64,000 bases of DNA from Allobosea sp. WAO (lineage in GTDB: Bacteria; Pseudomonadota; Alphaproteobacteria; Rhizobiales; Beijerinckiaceae), in NCBI RefSeq assembly GCF_001509835.1, contig NZ_JXTJ01000010.1, positions 186,001 through 250,000 on the forward strand, given 5' to 3'. Shown here one piece after another: positions 40,607 through 49,056 of this stretch. The notes below the pieces were generated by a model. It was not told the origin of the DNA. It did not search any database and saw only the letters and a list, made by a program, of their open reading frames with translations. Every line of letters starts with the position of its first letter. The first letter of the stretch is position 1. The translations under genes and the position numbers were made by a program.

Positions 40607-43051
40607 ATGTCCATGCGTCGAGTGAATTGGAATCCCCAGGCGGAAGGCGCTAATTCTCCCCTTCAGCCCCGGTCTGGCCAGCCGGCTTCCGAGCCGGCCG
40701 AGGTCCGGTACTGGCGTACGCCGGCGAAGACCGCAAAGGCTCGTATCGAGCCGGAAACTGTCGAGCCGGAAATCGTCGAGGCAGCGGTCGTCGAGGCGGA
40801 GACCGCTGAAATCTGCCCTGCCGAGGAGCCGCCTGTTCCGGCGGCCGAGCTCGACCGCGTCCGCTTCTGGCGGACCCCGCGGCATCTGATGCAGCAGGTC
40901 TGGGGCGAGGCGCAGGTCGCCGAGATCGCCACTGCCGAAGGCGCTTCGGAAGCGCTCGCCGCGGTGCTCGATGACGAAGCGGCCATGCTCGCGGAGATGA
41001 CTGTCGTCGCGCAAGACGAGGCGGAGCCGGCCGACCAGGCGATGCCGTCGACGCCTTTCGCCTTCCTGTCCGACGATGCCTTCTGGGAGTTCATCCCGGA
41101 TGCCGAGCGGTCCGACGAGACCGCCATCGAGACACTCGCCGAGACGTTTCCCGAGCCAGCCCTGCTGACGCCTCCGTCACTGCCGCCGGCTCTGGCCGAA
41201 GAGCGGCGGATCGTGCCGCATGCCGACGGCTTCATGGCTACCGCCGCAACGGCGACGCCGTGGAGCGGCATGGGCTGGACGCAGAGCTACCGGCTCGATG
41301 TGAGCTTTGCCGTACCTGCTCCGCTTCCTCCCGTGCTGGCACCAGCACCGGTCGAGCAGCCGGTGCAGGAAAGCTCGTCGCCGGTACCGGCGCCGGCGCC
41401 GAAGAACGGTGTCTCAGTCCTCAAGGCCGAGCGCCCGCAACGCGCGCCCGAGCCCGATGCGTCCGCACAGCGCGCGAGGCGCCGCGGCGTCGAGATCGCG
41501 CCTGCGGTTTCGGTGGTGATCCCCGGTTTCGAACTCCCGCCGATCAACTTCCTGGCCGAGCCGCCGCAGATCGAGAGCGCGATCCCGGTCGAGATACTGC
41601 AGCAGAATGCGGGCTTCCTGGAGGGCGTGCTGGAGGACTTCAATGTCCGCGGCGAAGTCGTCCAGGCCTGCCCCGGTCCTGTTGTGACGCTTTACGAGCT
41701 TGAGCCTGCTCCTGGGACGAAGAGCTCGCGCGTGATTTCGCTGGCCGACGATATCGCGCGGTCGATGAGCGCGATCTCGGCGCGTGTCGCGGTGGTGCAG
41801 GGCAAGAACGCGATCGGCATCGAACTGCCGAACACCAAGCGCGAGACCGTCTTCCTGCGCGAATTGCTGGCGAGCCAGGACTTCGAATCGACCAAGCACA
41901 AGCTCGCGCTCTGCCTCGGCAAGACCATCGGGGGCGAGCCGGTGATCGCCGACCTTGCCCGCATGCCGCATCTGCTCGTCGCCGGCACCACCGGCTCCGG
42001 CAAGTCGGTCGCGATCAACACCATGATCCTCTCGATCCTCTACCGGCTGAAGCCGGAGGAGTGCCGGCTGATCATGGTCGATCCGAAGATGCTTGAGCTC
42101 TCCGTCTATGACGGCATCCCGCACCTGCTGACCCCGGTCGTCACCGACCCGAAGAAGGCGGTCGTCGCCCTGAAATGGGCGGTGCGCGAGATGGAGGAGC
42201 GCTACAAGAAGATGTCGAAGCTCGGTGTGCGCAACATCGACGGCTTCAATGTCCGGGTGGCGGAGGCAGCCGCGGCCGGCGAGGTGATCACCCGCACGGT
42301 GCAGACCGGCTTCGACCGCCATACCGGCGAGGCGATCTACGAGGAAGAGGCGATGGCGCTCGAGCCCTTGCCTTACATCGTCGTCATCGTCGACGAGATG
42401 GCCGACCTGATGATGGTCGCCGGCAAGGAGATCGAGGGCACGATCCAGCGCCTCGCCCAGATGGCGCGTGCCGCCGGCATCCATGTCGTGCTGGCGACGC
42501 AGCGCCCCTCGGTCGACGTCATCACCGGCACGATCAAGGCGAACTTCCCGACCCGCATCTCCTTCCAGGTCACCTCGAAGATCGATAGCCGCACCATTTT
42601 GGGCGAGATGGGCGCCGAGCAGCTGCTCGGCCAGGGCGACATGCTCTACATGGCCGGCGGCGGGCGGATCACCCGCGTGCACGGCCCCTTCGTCTCGGAT
42701 GCCGAGGTCGAGAAGGTCGTGGCGCATCTGAAGACGCAAGGGCGCCCGGACTATCTCGACGCCGTCCTCGCCGAGGAGGAGGAGGGGGCCGGAGCCGAGG
42801 AGGACGGCGCCGTCTTCGACAAGACCGGCATGGGCCAGGCCGAAAGCGACGACCCTTACGACCAGGCCGTCGCCGTCGTGCTGCGCGACAAGAAGGCCTC
42901 GACCTCCTACATCCAGCGCCGCCTGCAGATCGGCTACAACCGCGCCGCCTCGATCATGGAGCGCATGGAGAACGAGGGCATCGTCGGCCCAGCAAACCAC
43001 GCAGGCAAGCGCGAAATCCTCGTCGAAAGCCTGCCCGAGCGCGAAGGCTAG
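40607..43051 (+). CDS. ftsK: FtsK/SpoIIIE family DNA translocase without membrane segments
   Basis: An 814-residue motor. The C-terminal 500 residues are complete: alpha/beta domains with Walker A GTTGSGKS (K466), Walker B VIVDEMADL, and the winged-helix gamma domain (KKASTSYIQRRLQIGYNRA) that reads KOPS DNA sites. The first 280 residues are acidic and proline-rich and contain no transmembrane helix, unlike classical FtsK. They carry two copies of a short motif, VRYWRTP (about 32-38) and VRFWRTP (about 85-91). A soluble paralogue, comparable in design to SftA of Bacillus, is likely. No ribosome-binding site is evident; ATG 40613 is an alternative start. Confidence 0.9.
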   Translation: MSMRRVNWNPQAEGANSPLQPRSGQPASEPAEVRYWRTPAKTAKARIEPETVEPEIVEAAVVEAETAEICPAEEPPVPAAELDRVRFWRTPRHLMQQVWGEAQVAEIATAEGASEALAAVLDDEAAMLAEMTVVAQDEAEPADQAMPSTPFAFLSDDAFWEFIPDAERSDETAIETLAETFPEPALLTPPSLPPALAEERRIVPHADGFMATAATATPWSGMGWTQSYRLDVSFAVPAPLPPVLAPAPVEQPVQESSSPVPAPAPKNGVSVLKAERPQRAPEPDASAQRARRRGVEIAPAVSVVIPGFELPPINFLAEPPQIESAIPVEILQQNAGFLEGVLEDFNVRGEVVQACPGPVVTLYELEPAPGTKSSRVISLADDIARSMSAISARVAVVQGKNAIGIELPNTKRETVFLRELLASQDFESTKHKLALCLGKTIGGEPVIADLARMPHLLVAGTTGSGKSVAINTMILSILYRLKPEECRLIMVDPKMLELSVYDGIPHLLTPVVTDPKKAVVALKWAVREMEERYKKMSKLGVRNIDGFNVRVAEAAAAGEVITRTVQTGFDRHTGEAIYEEEAMALEPLPYIVVIVDEMADLMMVAGKEIEGTIQRLAQMARAAGIHVVLATQRPSVDVITGTIKANFPTRISFQVTSKIDSRTILGEMGAEQLLGQGDMLYMAGGGRITRVHGPFVSDAEVEKVVAHLKTQGRPDYLDAVLAEEEEGAGAEEDGAVFDKTGMGQAESDDPYDQAVAVVLRDKKASTSYIQRRLQIGYNRAASIMERMENEGIVGPANHAGKREILVESLPEREG

Positions 43052-43917
43052 CCCTCGTCGCCTTCCCGCAGCGCCTCGGCGAGGAAACTGCTGAGCGCGC
43101 GGGCCGCGGCGGCTGGACGCCCCGGCGCGAGATGCAGCGCGATCTCCGAGGCCGGCAGTTCGGGCAGTCCGTCGTGCCGTCCGAGCAGGCGCAGGCCGGG
43201 CCGGGCGGTGCCGGCCTTGACCACGGTCAGCGCGGCGCCGGCCGCCGCCATCGCCTCGACGGCGCCGATGCTCGAACTCGAAAACAGGATGCGCCAGCCG
43301 AGCCCGGCTTCGTTCAGCGCCTCCAGCGCCCATTCGCGATACATGTTCGGCGCCTTGAGCAAGGCGAGCGGCAGCGGGCCGGCGAGCGAAAAATCATGGC
43401 GGTCGGAGGCCGCCCAGGCGGTGCGCTCGGTGCGTAGCACCTCGCCGCGCCCGTCTCCGGCGCGCTGGGTGGCGAGCACGAGGTCGAACTCCTCGCCGAG
43501 CGCATTCATCAGGTCGCGGGTGAAGCCGGTGGTGACCTCTAGCTCGACTTCCGGATGCGAGCGGGCGAAGCGCGCCAGCGTCTCCGGCAGGACGATGGTG
43601 GCGTAGTCGTCCATCACGGCAAGACGGACGCGGCCGGACACGCTCTGAGCGCGGACGACGTCGAGCGCTTCGTCGTGCAACGCGACGATGCGGCGGGCAT
43701 AGCCGAGGAAATCCTCGCCGGCGCGGGTCAGCAGCACCTCCTGCGGCGAGCGCTGCAGCAGGGTCTGGCCTGCGATCTCCTCGAGCCTGCGCACCTGCGT
43801 CGAGATCGTCGACTGGGTGCGGGATAGGGCGGCCGCGGCGCGGGTGAAGGAGCGCAGCTCGGCGATCGTCACGAAGGAGCGCAGCAGGTCGATGTCGATA
43901 TTGCGTAGAGCCGTCAC
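43048..43917 (-). CDS. LysR family transcriptional regulator
   Basis: A 289-residue regulator: N-terminal helix-turn-helix (DLLRSFVTIAELRSFTRAAA, STISTQVRRLEE) and a periplasmic-binding-type effector domain. GTG 43917 is preferred, with AAAGGAAC eight bases upstream; a longer frame would run through repeat DNA. It converges on ftsK so tightly that both TAG stops share the four bases CTAG. It is divergent from ilvD, about 290 bases away. Confidence 0.9.
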   Translation of the reverse strand: MTALRNIDIDLLRSFVTIAELRSFTRAAAALSRTQSTISTQVRRLEEIAGQTLLQRSPQEVLLTRAGEDFLGYARRIVALHDEALDVVRAQSVSGRVRLAVMDDYATIVLPETLARFARSHPEVELEVTTGFTRDLMNALGEEFDLVLATQRAGDGRGEVLRTERTAWAASDRHDFSLAGPLPLALLKAPNMYREWALEALNEAGLGWRILFSSSSIGAVEAMAAAGAALTVVKAGTARPGLRLLGRHDGLPELPASEIALHLAPGRPAAAARALSSFLAEALREGDEG

Positions 43918-43958
43918 AGTCCCGTTCCTTTCAGTCCACGGCTTCTCGCTCCGTCCCC

Positions 43959-44062
43959 GGTCATCCCGGGCGCAGCGCAGCGGAGACCCGGGATCCATGC
44001 CGGGCCGCCTCAGGCATGGATCCCGGATCGGCGCGGCTTCGCCGCTTGTCCGGGATGACCCG
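43959..44062. repeat. Dispersed palindrome, family B, copy 2
   Basis: CGGTCATCCCGGG ... CCCGGGATCCATGCC on the left; GGCATGGATCCCGG ... CCGGGATGACCCGG on the right. It lies between the lysR start and the palindrome at 44117. Confidence 0.85.
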
Positions 44063-44116
44063 GAAAATGCGATAGGCTGGCCCGTTCGCGCCCGCAGCAT
44101 GGACCGCGCCGATGGT

Positions 44117-44139
44117 CAAAATCGAATAATTCAATTTTG
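44117..44139. promoter_or_regulatory. Candidate LysR-type operator upstream of ilvD
   Basis: CAAAATCGAAT, a central A, then ATTCAATTTTG: 11-base arms with a single mismatch, in a conspicuously AT-rich patch. T44122 and A44134 fit the T-N11-A pattern of LysR-type regulators. It is 70 bases before ilvD. Confidence 0.55.
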
Positions 44140-44168
44140 GCTGGTCAGCCGCGGTCGCTAGTCTTAGT

Positions 44169-44187
44169 CCCAAACACTCTGTTTGGG
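44169..44187. promoter_or_regulatory. Short hairpin in the ilvD leader
   Basis: CCCAAAC-ACTCT-GTTTGGG, a perfect 7-bp stem about 22 bases before the ilvD start. There is no T-run. It could be part of a leader that tunes ilvD expression or the arms of a protein-binding site. Confidence 0.4.
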
Positions 44188-44209
44188 CGTATGGGCGAAG
44201 AGGTCAAGC

Positions 44210-46051
44210 ATGCCGAGGTTGAGATCCGACACCACCACGAAGGGCCGCAACATGGCGGGCGCCCGTGGCCTCTGGCGCGCCACCGGCATGAAGGACGGCG
44301 ATTTCGGCAAGCCGATCATCGCGGTGGTGAACTCCTTCACCCAGTTCGTGCCGGGCCATGTCCATCTCAAGGACCTCGGCCAGCTGGTCGCGCGCGAGAT
44401 CGAGCAGGCCGGCGGCGTCGCCAAGGAATTCAACACCATCGCGGTCGATGACGGCATCGCCATGGGCCATGACGGCATGCTCTATTCGCTGCCCTCGCGC
44501 GAGCTGATCGCCGACAGCGTCGAGTACATGGTCAACGCGCATTGCGCCGACGCGATGGTCTGCATCTCGAACTGCGACAAGATCACGCCCGGCATGCTGA
44601 TGGCGGCGATGCGCCTCAACATCCCGACCGTTTTCGTCTCGGGCGGGCCGATGGAGGCCGGCAAGTACATCGCCGAAGGCGTGCTGAAGAAGGTCGACCT
44701 GGTCGACGCCATGGTCGCGGCCGCCGACGGCAAGTACTCCGACAGCGAAGTCGATGTCATTGAGCGCTCGGCCTGCCCGACCTGCGGCTCCTGCTCCGGC
44801 ATGTTCACCGCCAACTCGATGAACTGCCTGACCGAGGCGCTCGGGCTCGCTCTGCCCGGTAACGGCTCGACGCTCGCCACCCATGCCGACCGCAAGCGCC
44901 TCTTCGTCGAGGCCGGCCACCTGATCGTCGATATCGCCAAGCGCTGGTACGAGCAGGACGACGCCTCGGTGCTGCCGCGCAATGTCGCGAGCTTCAAGGC
45001 GTTCGAGAACGCGATGACACTCGACATCTCGATGGGCGGCTCGACCAACACGGTGCTGCACCTGCTCGCTGCCGCGCACGAGGCCGAGATCGACTTCACC
45101 ATGGCCGATATCGACCGGCTGTCGCGCAATGTGCCGGTGCTCTGCAAGGTCGCCCCGGCCGTCGCCAACGTCCACATGGAGGACGTGCACCGCGCCGGCG
45201 GCATCCTGGCGATCCTCGGCGAGCTCGACCGCGCCGGGCTGATCGACACCTCGCTGCCGACCGTGCATTCCGCCACGCTGGCCGAGGCACTGGAGCGCTG
45301 GGACATCAAGCGGACGACCAGCGAGTCGGTGAAGAGCTTCTTCAGCGCCGCGCCGGGCGGCGTGCCGACGCAGACCGCCTTCAGCCAGGATCGGCGCTAT
45401 GCCGAGCTCGACACCGACCGCGAGACCGGCGTGATCCGCGACAAGGCCCATGCCTATTCGCAGGATGGCGGCCTCGCCGTGCTCTTCGGCAACATCGCGC
45501 TCGATGGCTGCATCGTGAAGGCGGCCGGCGTCGACGCCTCGATCCTGACCTTCTCCGGCGCCGCGGTGATCTTCGAGAGCCAGGATGCGGCGGTCGAAGG
45601 CATCCTCAACAACAAGGTCAAGCCCGGCGAGATCGTGCTGATCCGCTATGAGGGGCCGCGTGGCGGGCCGGGCATGCAGGAAATGCTCTATCCGACGAGC
45701 TATCTGAAGTCGAAGGGGCTCGGAAAGGCCTGCGCGCTGATCACTGACGGGCGCTTCTCCGGCGGTTCCTCCGGCCTCTCCATCGGCCATGTCTCGCCGG
45801 AAGCGGCGGAAGGTGGTGCGATCGGCCTCGTCGAGGGCGGCGACGTCATCGAGATCGACATCCCGAACCGCAGCATCAACCTGAAGATCTCCGACGAGGA
45901 GCTGGCTCGCCGCCGCACCGCGATGGAGGCCAAGGGCAAGGATGCCTGGAAGCCGGCGGCGCCGCGCAAGCGCAAGGTCTCGACCGCGCTGAAGGCCTAT
46001 GCGGCGCTCGCGACCAGCGCGGCGAAGGGGGCTGTGCGCGCCATCGACTGA
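44210..46051 (+). CDS. ilvD: Dihydroxy-acid dehydratase
   Basis: 613 residues, the iron-sulfur enzyme that dehydrates dihydroxy acids to 2-keto acids in valine and isoleucine synthesis. Cluster and active-site motifs: CISNCDKITPGM, ACPTCGSCSGMFTANSMNC, and the C-terminal TDGRFSGGSSGLSIGHVSPE. Length matches E. coli IlvD (616). ATG 44210 has GAGG about nine bases upstream. It is monocistronic, followed by a family B palindrome. Confidence 0.97.
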   Translation: MPRLRSDTTTKGRNMAGARGLWRATGMKDGDFGKPIIAVVNSFTQFVPGHVHLKDLGQLVAREIEQAGGVAKEFNTIAVDDGIAMGHDGMLYSLPSRELIADSVEYMVNAHCADAMVCISNCDKITPGMLMAAMRLNIPTVFVSGGPMEAGKYIAEGVLKKVDLVDAMVAAADGKYSDSEVDVIERSACPTCGSCSGMFTANSMNCLTEALGLALPGNGSTLATHADRKRLFVEAGHLIVDIAKRWYEQDDASVLPRNVASFKAFENAMTLDISMGGSTNTVLHLLAAAHEAEIDFTMADIDRLSRNVPVLCKVAPAVANVHMEDVHRAGGILAILGELDRAGLIDTSLPTVHSATLAEALERWDIKRTTSESVKSFFSAAPGGVPTQTAFSQDRRYAELDTDRETGVIRDKAHAYSQDGGLAVLFGNIALDGCIVKAAGVDASILTFSGAAVIFESQDAAVEGILNNKVKPGEIVLIRYEGPRGGPGMQEMLYPTSYLKSKGLGKACALITDGRFSGGSSGLSIGHVSPEAAEGGAIGLVEGGDVIEIDIPNRSINLKISDEELARRRTAMEAKGKDAWKPAAPRKRKVSTALKAYAALATSAAKGAVRAID

Positions 46052-46072
46052 GCGCGTCGCCCGAGCTTCTGC

Positions 46073-46187
46073 CGGTCATCCCGGGCGAGCGCAGCTCGAC
46101 CCGGGATCGACGCCGGAGCCTGTTCCGGCGAAGCTCAGGCATGGATCCCGGCTCTGCGCCGCTTCGCGGCTCCGGCCGGGATGCCCC
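46073..46187. repeat. Dispersed palindrome, family B, copy 3
   Basis: CGGTCATCCCGGGCGAGCG and CCCGGGATCGACG on the left; CATGGATCCCGGCTC and GGCCGGGATGCC on the right. It directly follows ilvD and could serve as its 3' end. Confidence 0.8.
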
Positions 46188-46251
46188 GCCAAGAGGCGGG
46201 GGCTGACATCGCCCGCTTGCCTTCCGCCCGGCACTCGGCCACCTAAGAGGC

Positions 46252-47028
46252 ATGCACCGCCGTCTCGTCTTCGAGGAACCGGTTTCGCGTGCGGCGATCT
46301 GGAGCCGCCGGCTGGCGCTGTTCGGGCTGACGGTCGTCGTGCTCGCGGTGCTGATCTTCCGCTTCGGCCAGCCTTCGGTGGAGCGGCTGGCGCCGATCGG
46401 CGGGGCCTATGTCTTCGTCCTGCTTGCGCTTCTGCTGGCGCTCGCCGCTTTCGTGCGGATCTGGCAGGACGGGCATCGCGGCATCGGCATCGCCGCCTTC
46501 GCCTTCGTGGTTAGCCTAGTGCTGCTGTTGCCGGTCGCCTATGCCGGCTTCCAGCTCGCGACCCTGCCGCTGATCAGCGACGTCTCGACCGATATCGACG
46601 AGCCGCCGGCCTTCAGCCGCTCGCGCGTCGCACTCGCAGCGCGCCAGGGGCTGGTGCCGCCGGATGTGCCGGCCGAGCGGCGCAAGGCGCAGCGCCAGGG
46701 CTACCCGCGCACCTTGCCGATCGTGCTCGAGCTGCCGGCCGAGATCGCCTACGACATTGCCCGCAAGGCTAGCGTCAATCTCGGCTGGCGGGTGCTGGAA
46801 GGCGCGGCGCCGGGCGGACGCAGCGGGGCAGGGCGGCTCGATGCGGTTGCGCATTCTCGCGTGCTGCGCCTGGTCGACGACATCACCATCCGCATCCGGC
46901 CGCGCGCCGATGGCAGCCGGATCGACATTCGCTCGGCTTCGCGACTCGGCGGCTTCGATTTCGGCGCCAATGCAAGGCGCATCGCTGCCTTCGAGGAAGA
47001 GGTGAAGCTGCTGGTGGAACTGCGCTGA
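46252..47028 (+). CDS. DUF1499 membrane protein
   Basis: 258 residues. Three hydrophobic segments occupy the first 110 residues (RLALFGLTVVVLAVLIF; YVFVLLALLLALAAFV; AAFAFVVSLVLLLPVAYAG). The C-terminal half is the DUF1499 domain: LISDVSTDIDEPP, then DDITIRIRP and RSASRLGGFDFGANARRI. The function is unknown. It converges with the MBL hydrolase, with only ten bases between the two. Confidence 0.88.
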   Translation: MHRRLVFEEPVSRAAIWSRRLALFGLTVVVLAVLIFRFGQPSVERLAPIGGAYVFVLLALLLALAAFVRIWQDGHRGIGIAAFAFVVSLVLLLPVAYAGFQLATLPLISDVSTDIDEPPAFSRSRVALAARQGLVPPDVPAERRKAQRQGYPRTLPIVLELPAEIAYDIARKASVNLGWRVLEGAAPGGRSGAGRLDAVAHSRVLRLVDDITIRIRPRADGSRIDIRSASRLGGFDFGANARRIAAFEEEVKLLVELR

Positions 47029-47038
47029 GCCTCCGCTC

Positions 47039-48013
47039 TCACGCCAGCCGGTAGCGGCTCGCCAGCGCGGGCAGGGCTTCGTCGCAGAGCACGATGCCGC
47101 GCGCGACCAGGTCTTCGAGCTGCGCGAGGACCGACAGCGAAGCCGCGCCATGCAGCGCCGGCGCCAGATCCAGATAGATCATCGGCACCATCGCGGCGAT
47201 CGTCTCATCGCCGGCGCGCAGGCGACTGAGGATCGCCGCCTCGCGCAGGCGCCGGTGCTGCACCAGCCCGCGCAGGAAGCGCTGCGGCTCGCGTACCGCG
47301 CCACCATGGCCCGGCCAGTACAGCCGGTGCTCCTGGCCGCGCAGTTTCTCGATCGAGGCCATATAGGCGATCATCGAGCCGTCAGGCGGCGCGACGATCG
47401 AGGTCGACCAGGCCATGACATGGTCACCGGAGAACAGCGTCTCCTCCTCGTCGAGGGCGAAGGCGAGATGGTTGGCGGTGTGGCCGGGCGTCTCGACCGC
47501 CCGCAGGCTCCAGCCCTGGCCAGTAACGGTGTCGCCGTCGGCCATCACGAGGTCCGGCGCGTAGTCCTTGTCGGCGGCGGCGTCGAGCGGGTTGATCTCG
47601 CCGAGCGCGAGCTCGCGGGCCGGGCGATGCGGGCCGCAGCCGATGATCGCGGCGCCGGTCGCAGCCTTGACCGCGCGGCTCGCCGGGGAATGGTCGCGAT
47701 GGGTGTGGGTGATGACGATCTGCTCGACGCTCTCACCGGAGACCGCAGCCAGCAGATTGGCGACATGGGCGGGATCGTCCGGGCCGGGATCGATGATCGC
47801 GACCTTGCCGTGGCCGACGATGTAGGAGCAGGTGCCGGTGAAAGTCATCGGCCCGCCATTGCCGGCGACGATCCTTCGGACCAGCGGCGAAAGCTGCACC
47901 ACCGCGCCGGCAGCGAGCGCCTCGCGGTCGAAGGCGAGCGGCTCGGCCGCCTCGTCGCGGTTGTCGCGCCGCCTGTCGTCGCCTTGCCTGTCGTTCTGGC
48001 CGCCCTTGCTCAT
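47039..48013 (-). CDS. MBL-fold metallo-hydrolase (LACTB2-like)
   Basis: 324 residues. The zinc motif THTHRDH holds H103, H105, D107 and H108. Further ligands are in TPGHTANHL, LFSGDHVMAW and the later YWPGHGG. A C-terminal winged-helix-like part (about 245-324) follows, as in the LACTB2 group. These enzymes hydrolyse thioesters, lactones or RNA. The start at 48013 follows a run in the same frame that does not look coding. The N-terminal 20 residues are highly charged. Confidence 0.88.
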   Translation of the reverse strand: MSKGGQNDRQGDDRRRDNRDEAAEPLAFDREALAAGAVVQLSPLVRRIVAGNGGPMTFTGTCSYIVGHGKVAIIDPGPDDPAHVANLLAAVSGESVEQIVITHTHRDHSPASRAVKAATGAAIIGCGPHRPARELALGEINPLDAAADKDYAPDLVMADGDTVTGQGWSLRAVETPGHTANHLAFALDEEETLFSGDHVMAWSTSIVAPPDGSMIAYMASIEKLRGQEHRLYWPGHGGAVREPQRFLRGLVQHRRLREAAILSRLRAGDETIAAMVPMIYLDLAPALHGAASLSVLAQLEDLVARGIVLCDEALPALASRYRLA

Positions 48014-48123
48014 CGTCGCATCCGGGTTCGTGCATCCTGGCCGGCTGTGGGCCGGTGCCGGGTTTTCTATAGACGGACGAACCGGGCGTCGACGGTGCCC
48101 GTCCAGAAGAGGATGAGACGCCG

Positions 48124-48336
48124 ATGGCTCAGTCGCTGCCCTTGCCCGCCGACACCATGGTCGGCTCCCCTCTCCCCGCGCTCGCGCCATGCCATGCTGG
48201 CTTCGCCGGCAATCTGTTGCTGGCCGCCAAGGTCAAGGTGCCGCTCTTGTCGGTGCCGGTGACGCTGCAGACGCTGGCTACTCTGATGGCGAGCCTTGTC
48301 GGCGCCGGCTGGACGCTGCTGAAGTGCTGCGGCTGA
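48124..48336 (+). pseudogene. bioY: Remnant of the biotin transporter gene bioY
   Basis: The 70-residue reading contains LLLAAKVKVPLLSVPVTLQT, which closely matches the first membrane segment and the conserved VPVTLQT loop of BioY, the substrate-binding part of biotin ECF transporters. Complete BioY is about 190 residues. Here the frame stops after LKCCG, and no continuation was found in other frames. It is a 5' fragment with the rest deleted. Confidence 0.65.
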
Positions 48337-48418
48337 ACCCGACGTCCTTGTGGGATGCCGAAACCCGGGGCCGCGCGCGCCGGCCTTTTCTTCGTCGGTG
48401 ATGAAAGAAGCGCCGCCC

Positions 48419-48562
48419 TCAGCCGGCGGGCTTGGTGCCGGTGCAGACCTTCTTCACAGGCTGCAGGAACATGTCGAGTTCCATCATGTTGCCGCAGCGG
48501 TCGCAGCCGGCGAGCAAGGTGGCGATGCCGAGGATACCAACGATACGAAGAATGCGCGTCAT
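48419..48562 (-). CDS. Small lipoprotein (47 residues)
   Basis: ATG 48562 opens MTRILRIVGILGIATLLAGC, a compact signal with lipobox LLAGC at residues 16-20, then a 27-residue mature part with two more cysteines and ending TKPAG. The length fits small surface lipoproteins of unknown function. It immediately follows the bioY remnant in the opposite direction. Confidence 0.6.
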   Translation of the reverse strand: MTRILRIVGILGIATLLAGCDRCGNMMELDMFLQPVKKVCTGTKPAG

Positions 48563-48592
48563 GCCGGCCCGCTCCACTTGCTGGAGCCAACT

Positions 48593-48697
48593 CTAGAGCA
48601 ATTCCGCGTTTCGTCGAATCTCGAAAGTGCTCTAGTTCTTTGTTTTATCGCATTTTCTTCATGCGAGCCGGTGCCCGCTTCGCTCGAAAGTGCTCTG
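48593..48697. repeat. Dispersed 'AGAGCA...TGCTCT' element, family D
   Basis: TCTAGAGCAATTCCGCG, CGAAAGTGCTCTAG, and a second CGAAAGTGCTCTGG unit further right. The paired AGAGCA/TGCTCT ends resemble the element at 11947. It is the only structure noted in the 494-base gap between the small lipoprotein and the methyltransferase. Confidence 0.55.
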
Positions 48698-49056
48698 GCG
48701 AAGCCCGATCCGCAGCGCCACGGGCGTAGCAGGCAGCGATCTCGGGGGGTAGGCAATCGCGTGCCGTTCAAAAGGCCGGCTCTGGGCGAAAACTCGCGCA
48801 AAGCCGGAGAGCCGGGGCATCGCATGGCCGGAGTGGCAGGGTGTGTGCTTGCCGCCATCTCAACCGCAACTGATGCATCTACGCCATCCTCATCGAGAAG
48901 GTCGCCGCGTTCCGTTCTTCATTGCCGGCCAAGTTTTTTGATGAGGTAGGTGCTGTGGTGCGCCGCGGATTTCAGATTGTGCGCCAGAAACGCTTCGCGC
49001 TACGTTGGGTAACAAGCCTGCAATGCTATGCGATTTTGACCTCCAAGGAGCGTTCA

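Noticed and set aside
41414..43333. 639-codon open frame opposite ftsK
   Set aside because: No motif and low-complexity composition; FtsK Walker and gamma motifs define the real strand.
44204..45790. 528-codon open frame opposite ilvD
   Set aside because: Same shadow effect; ilvD motifs are complete on the plus strand.
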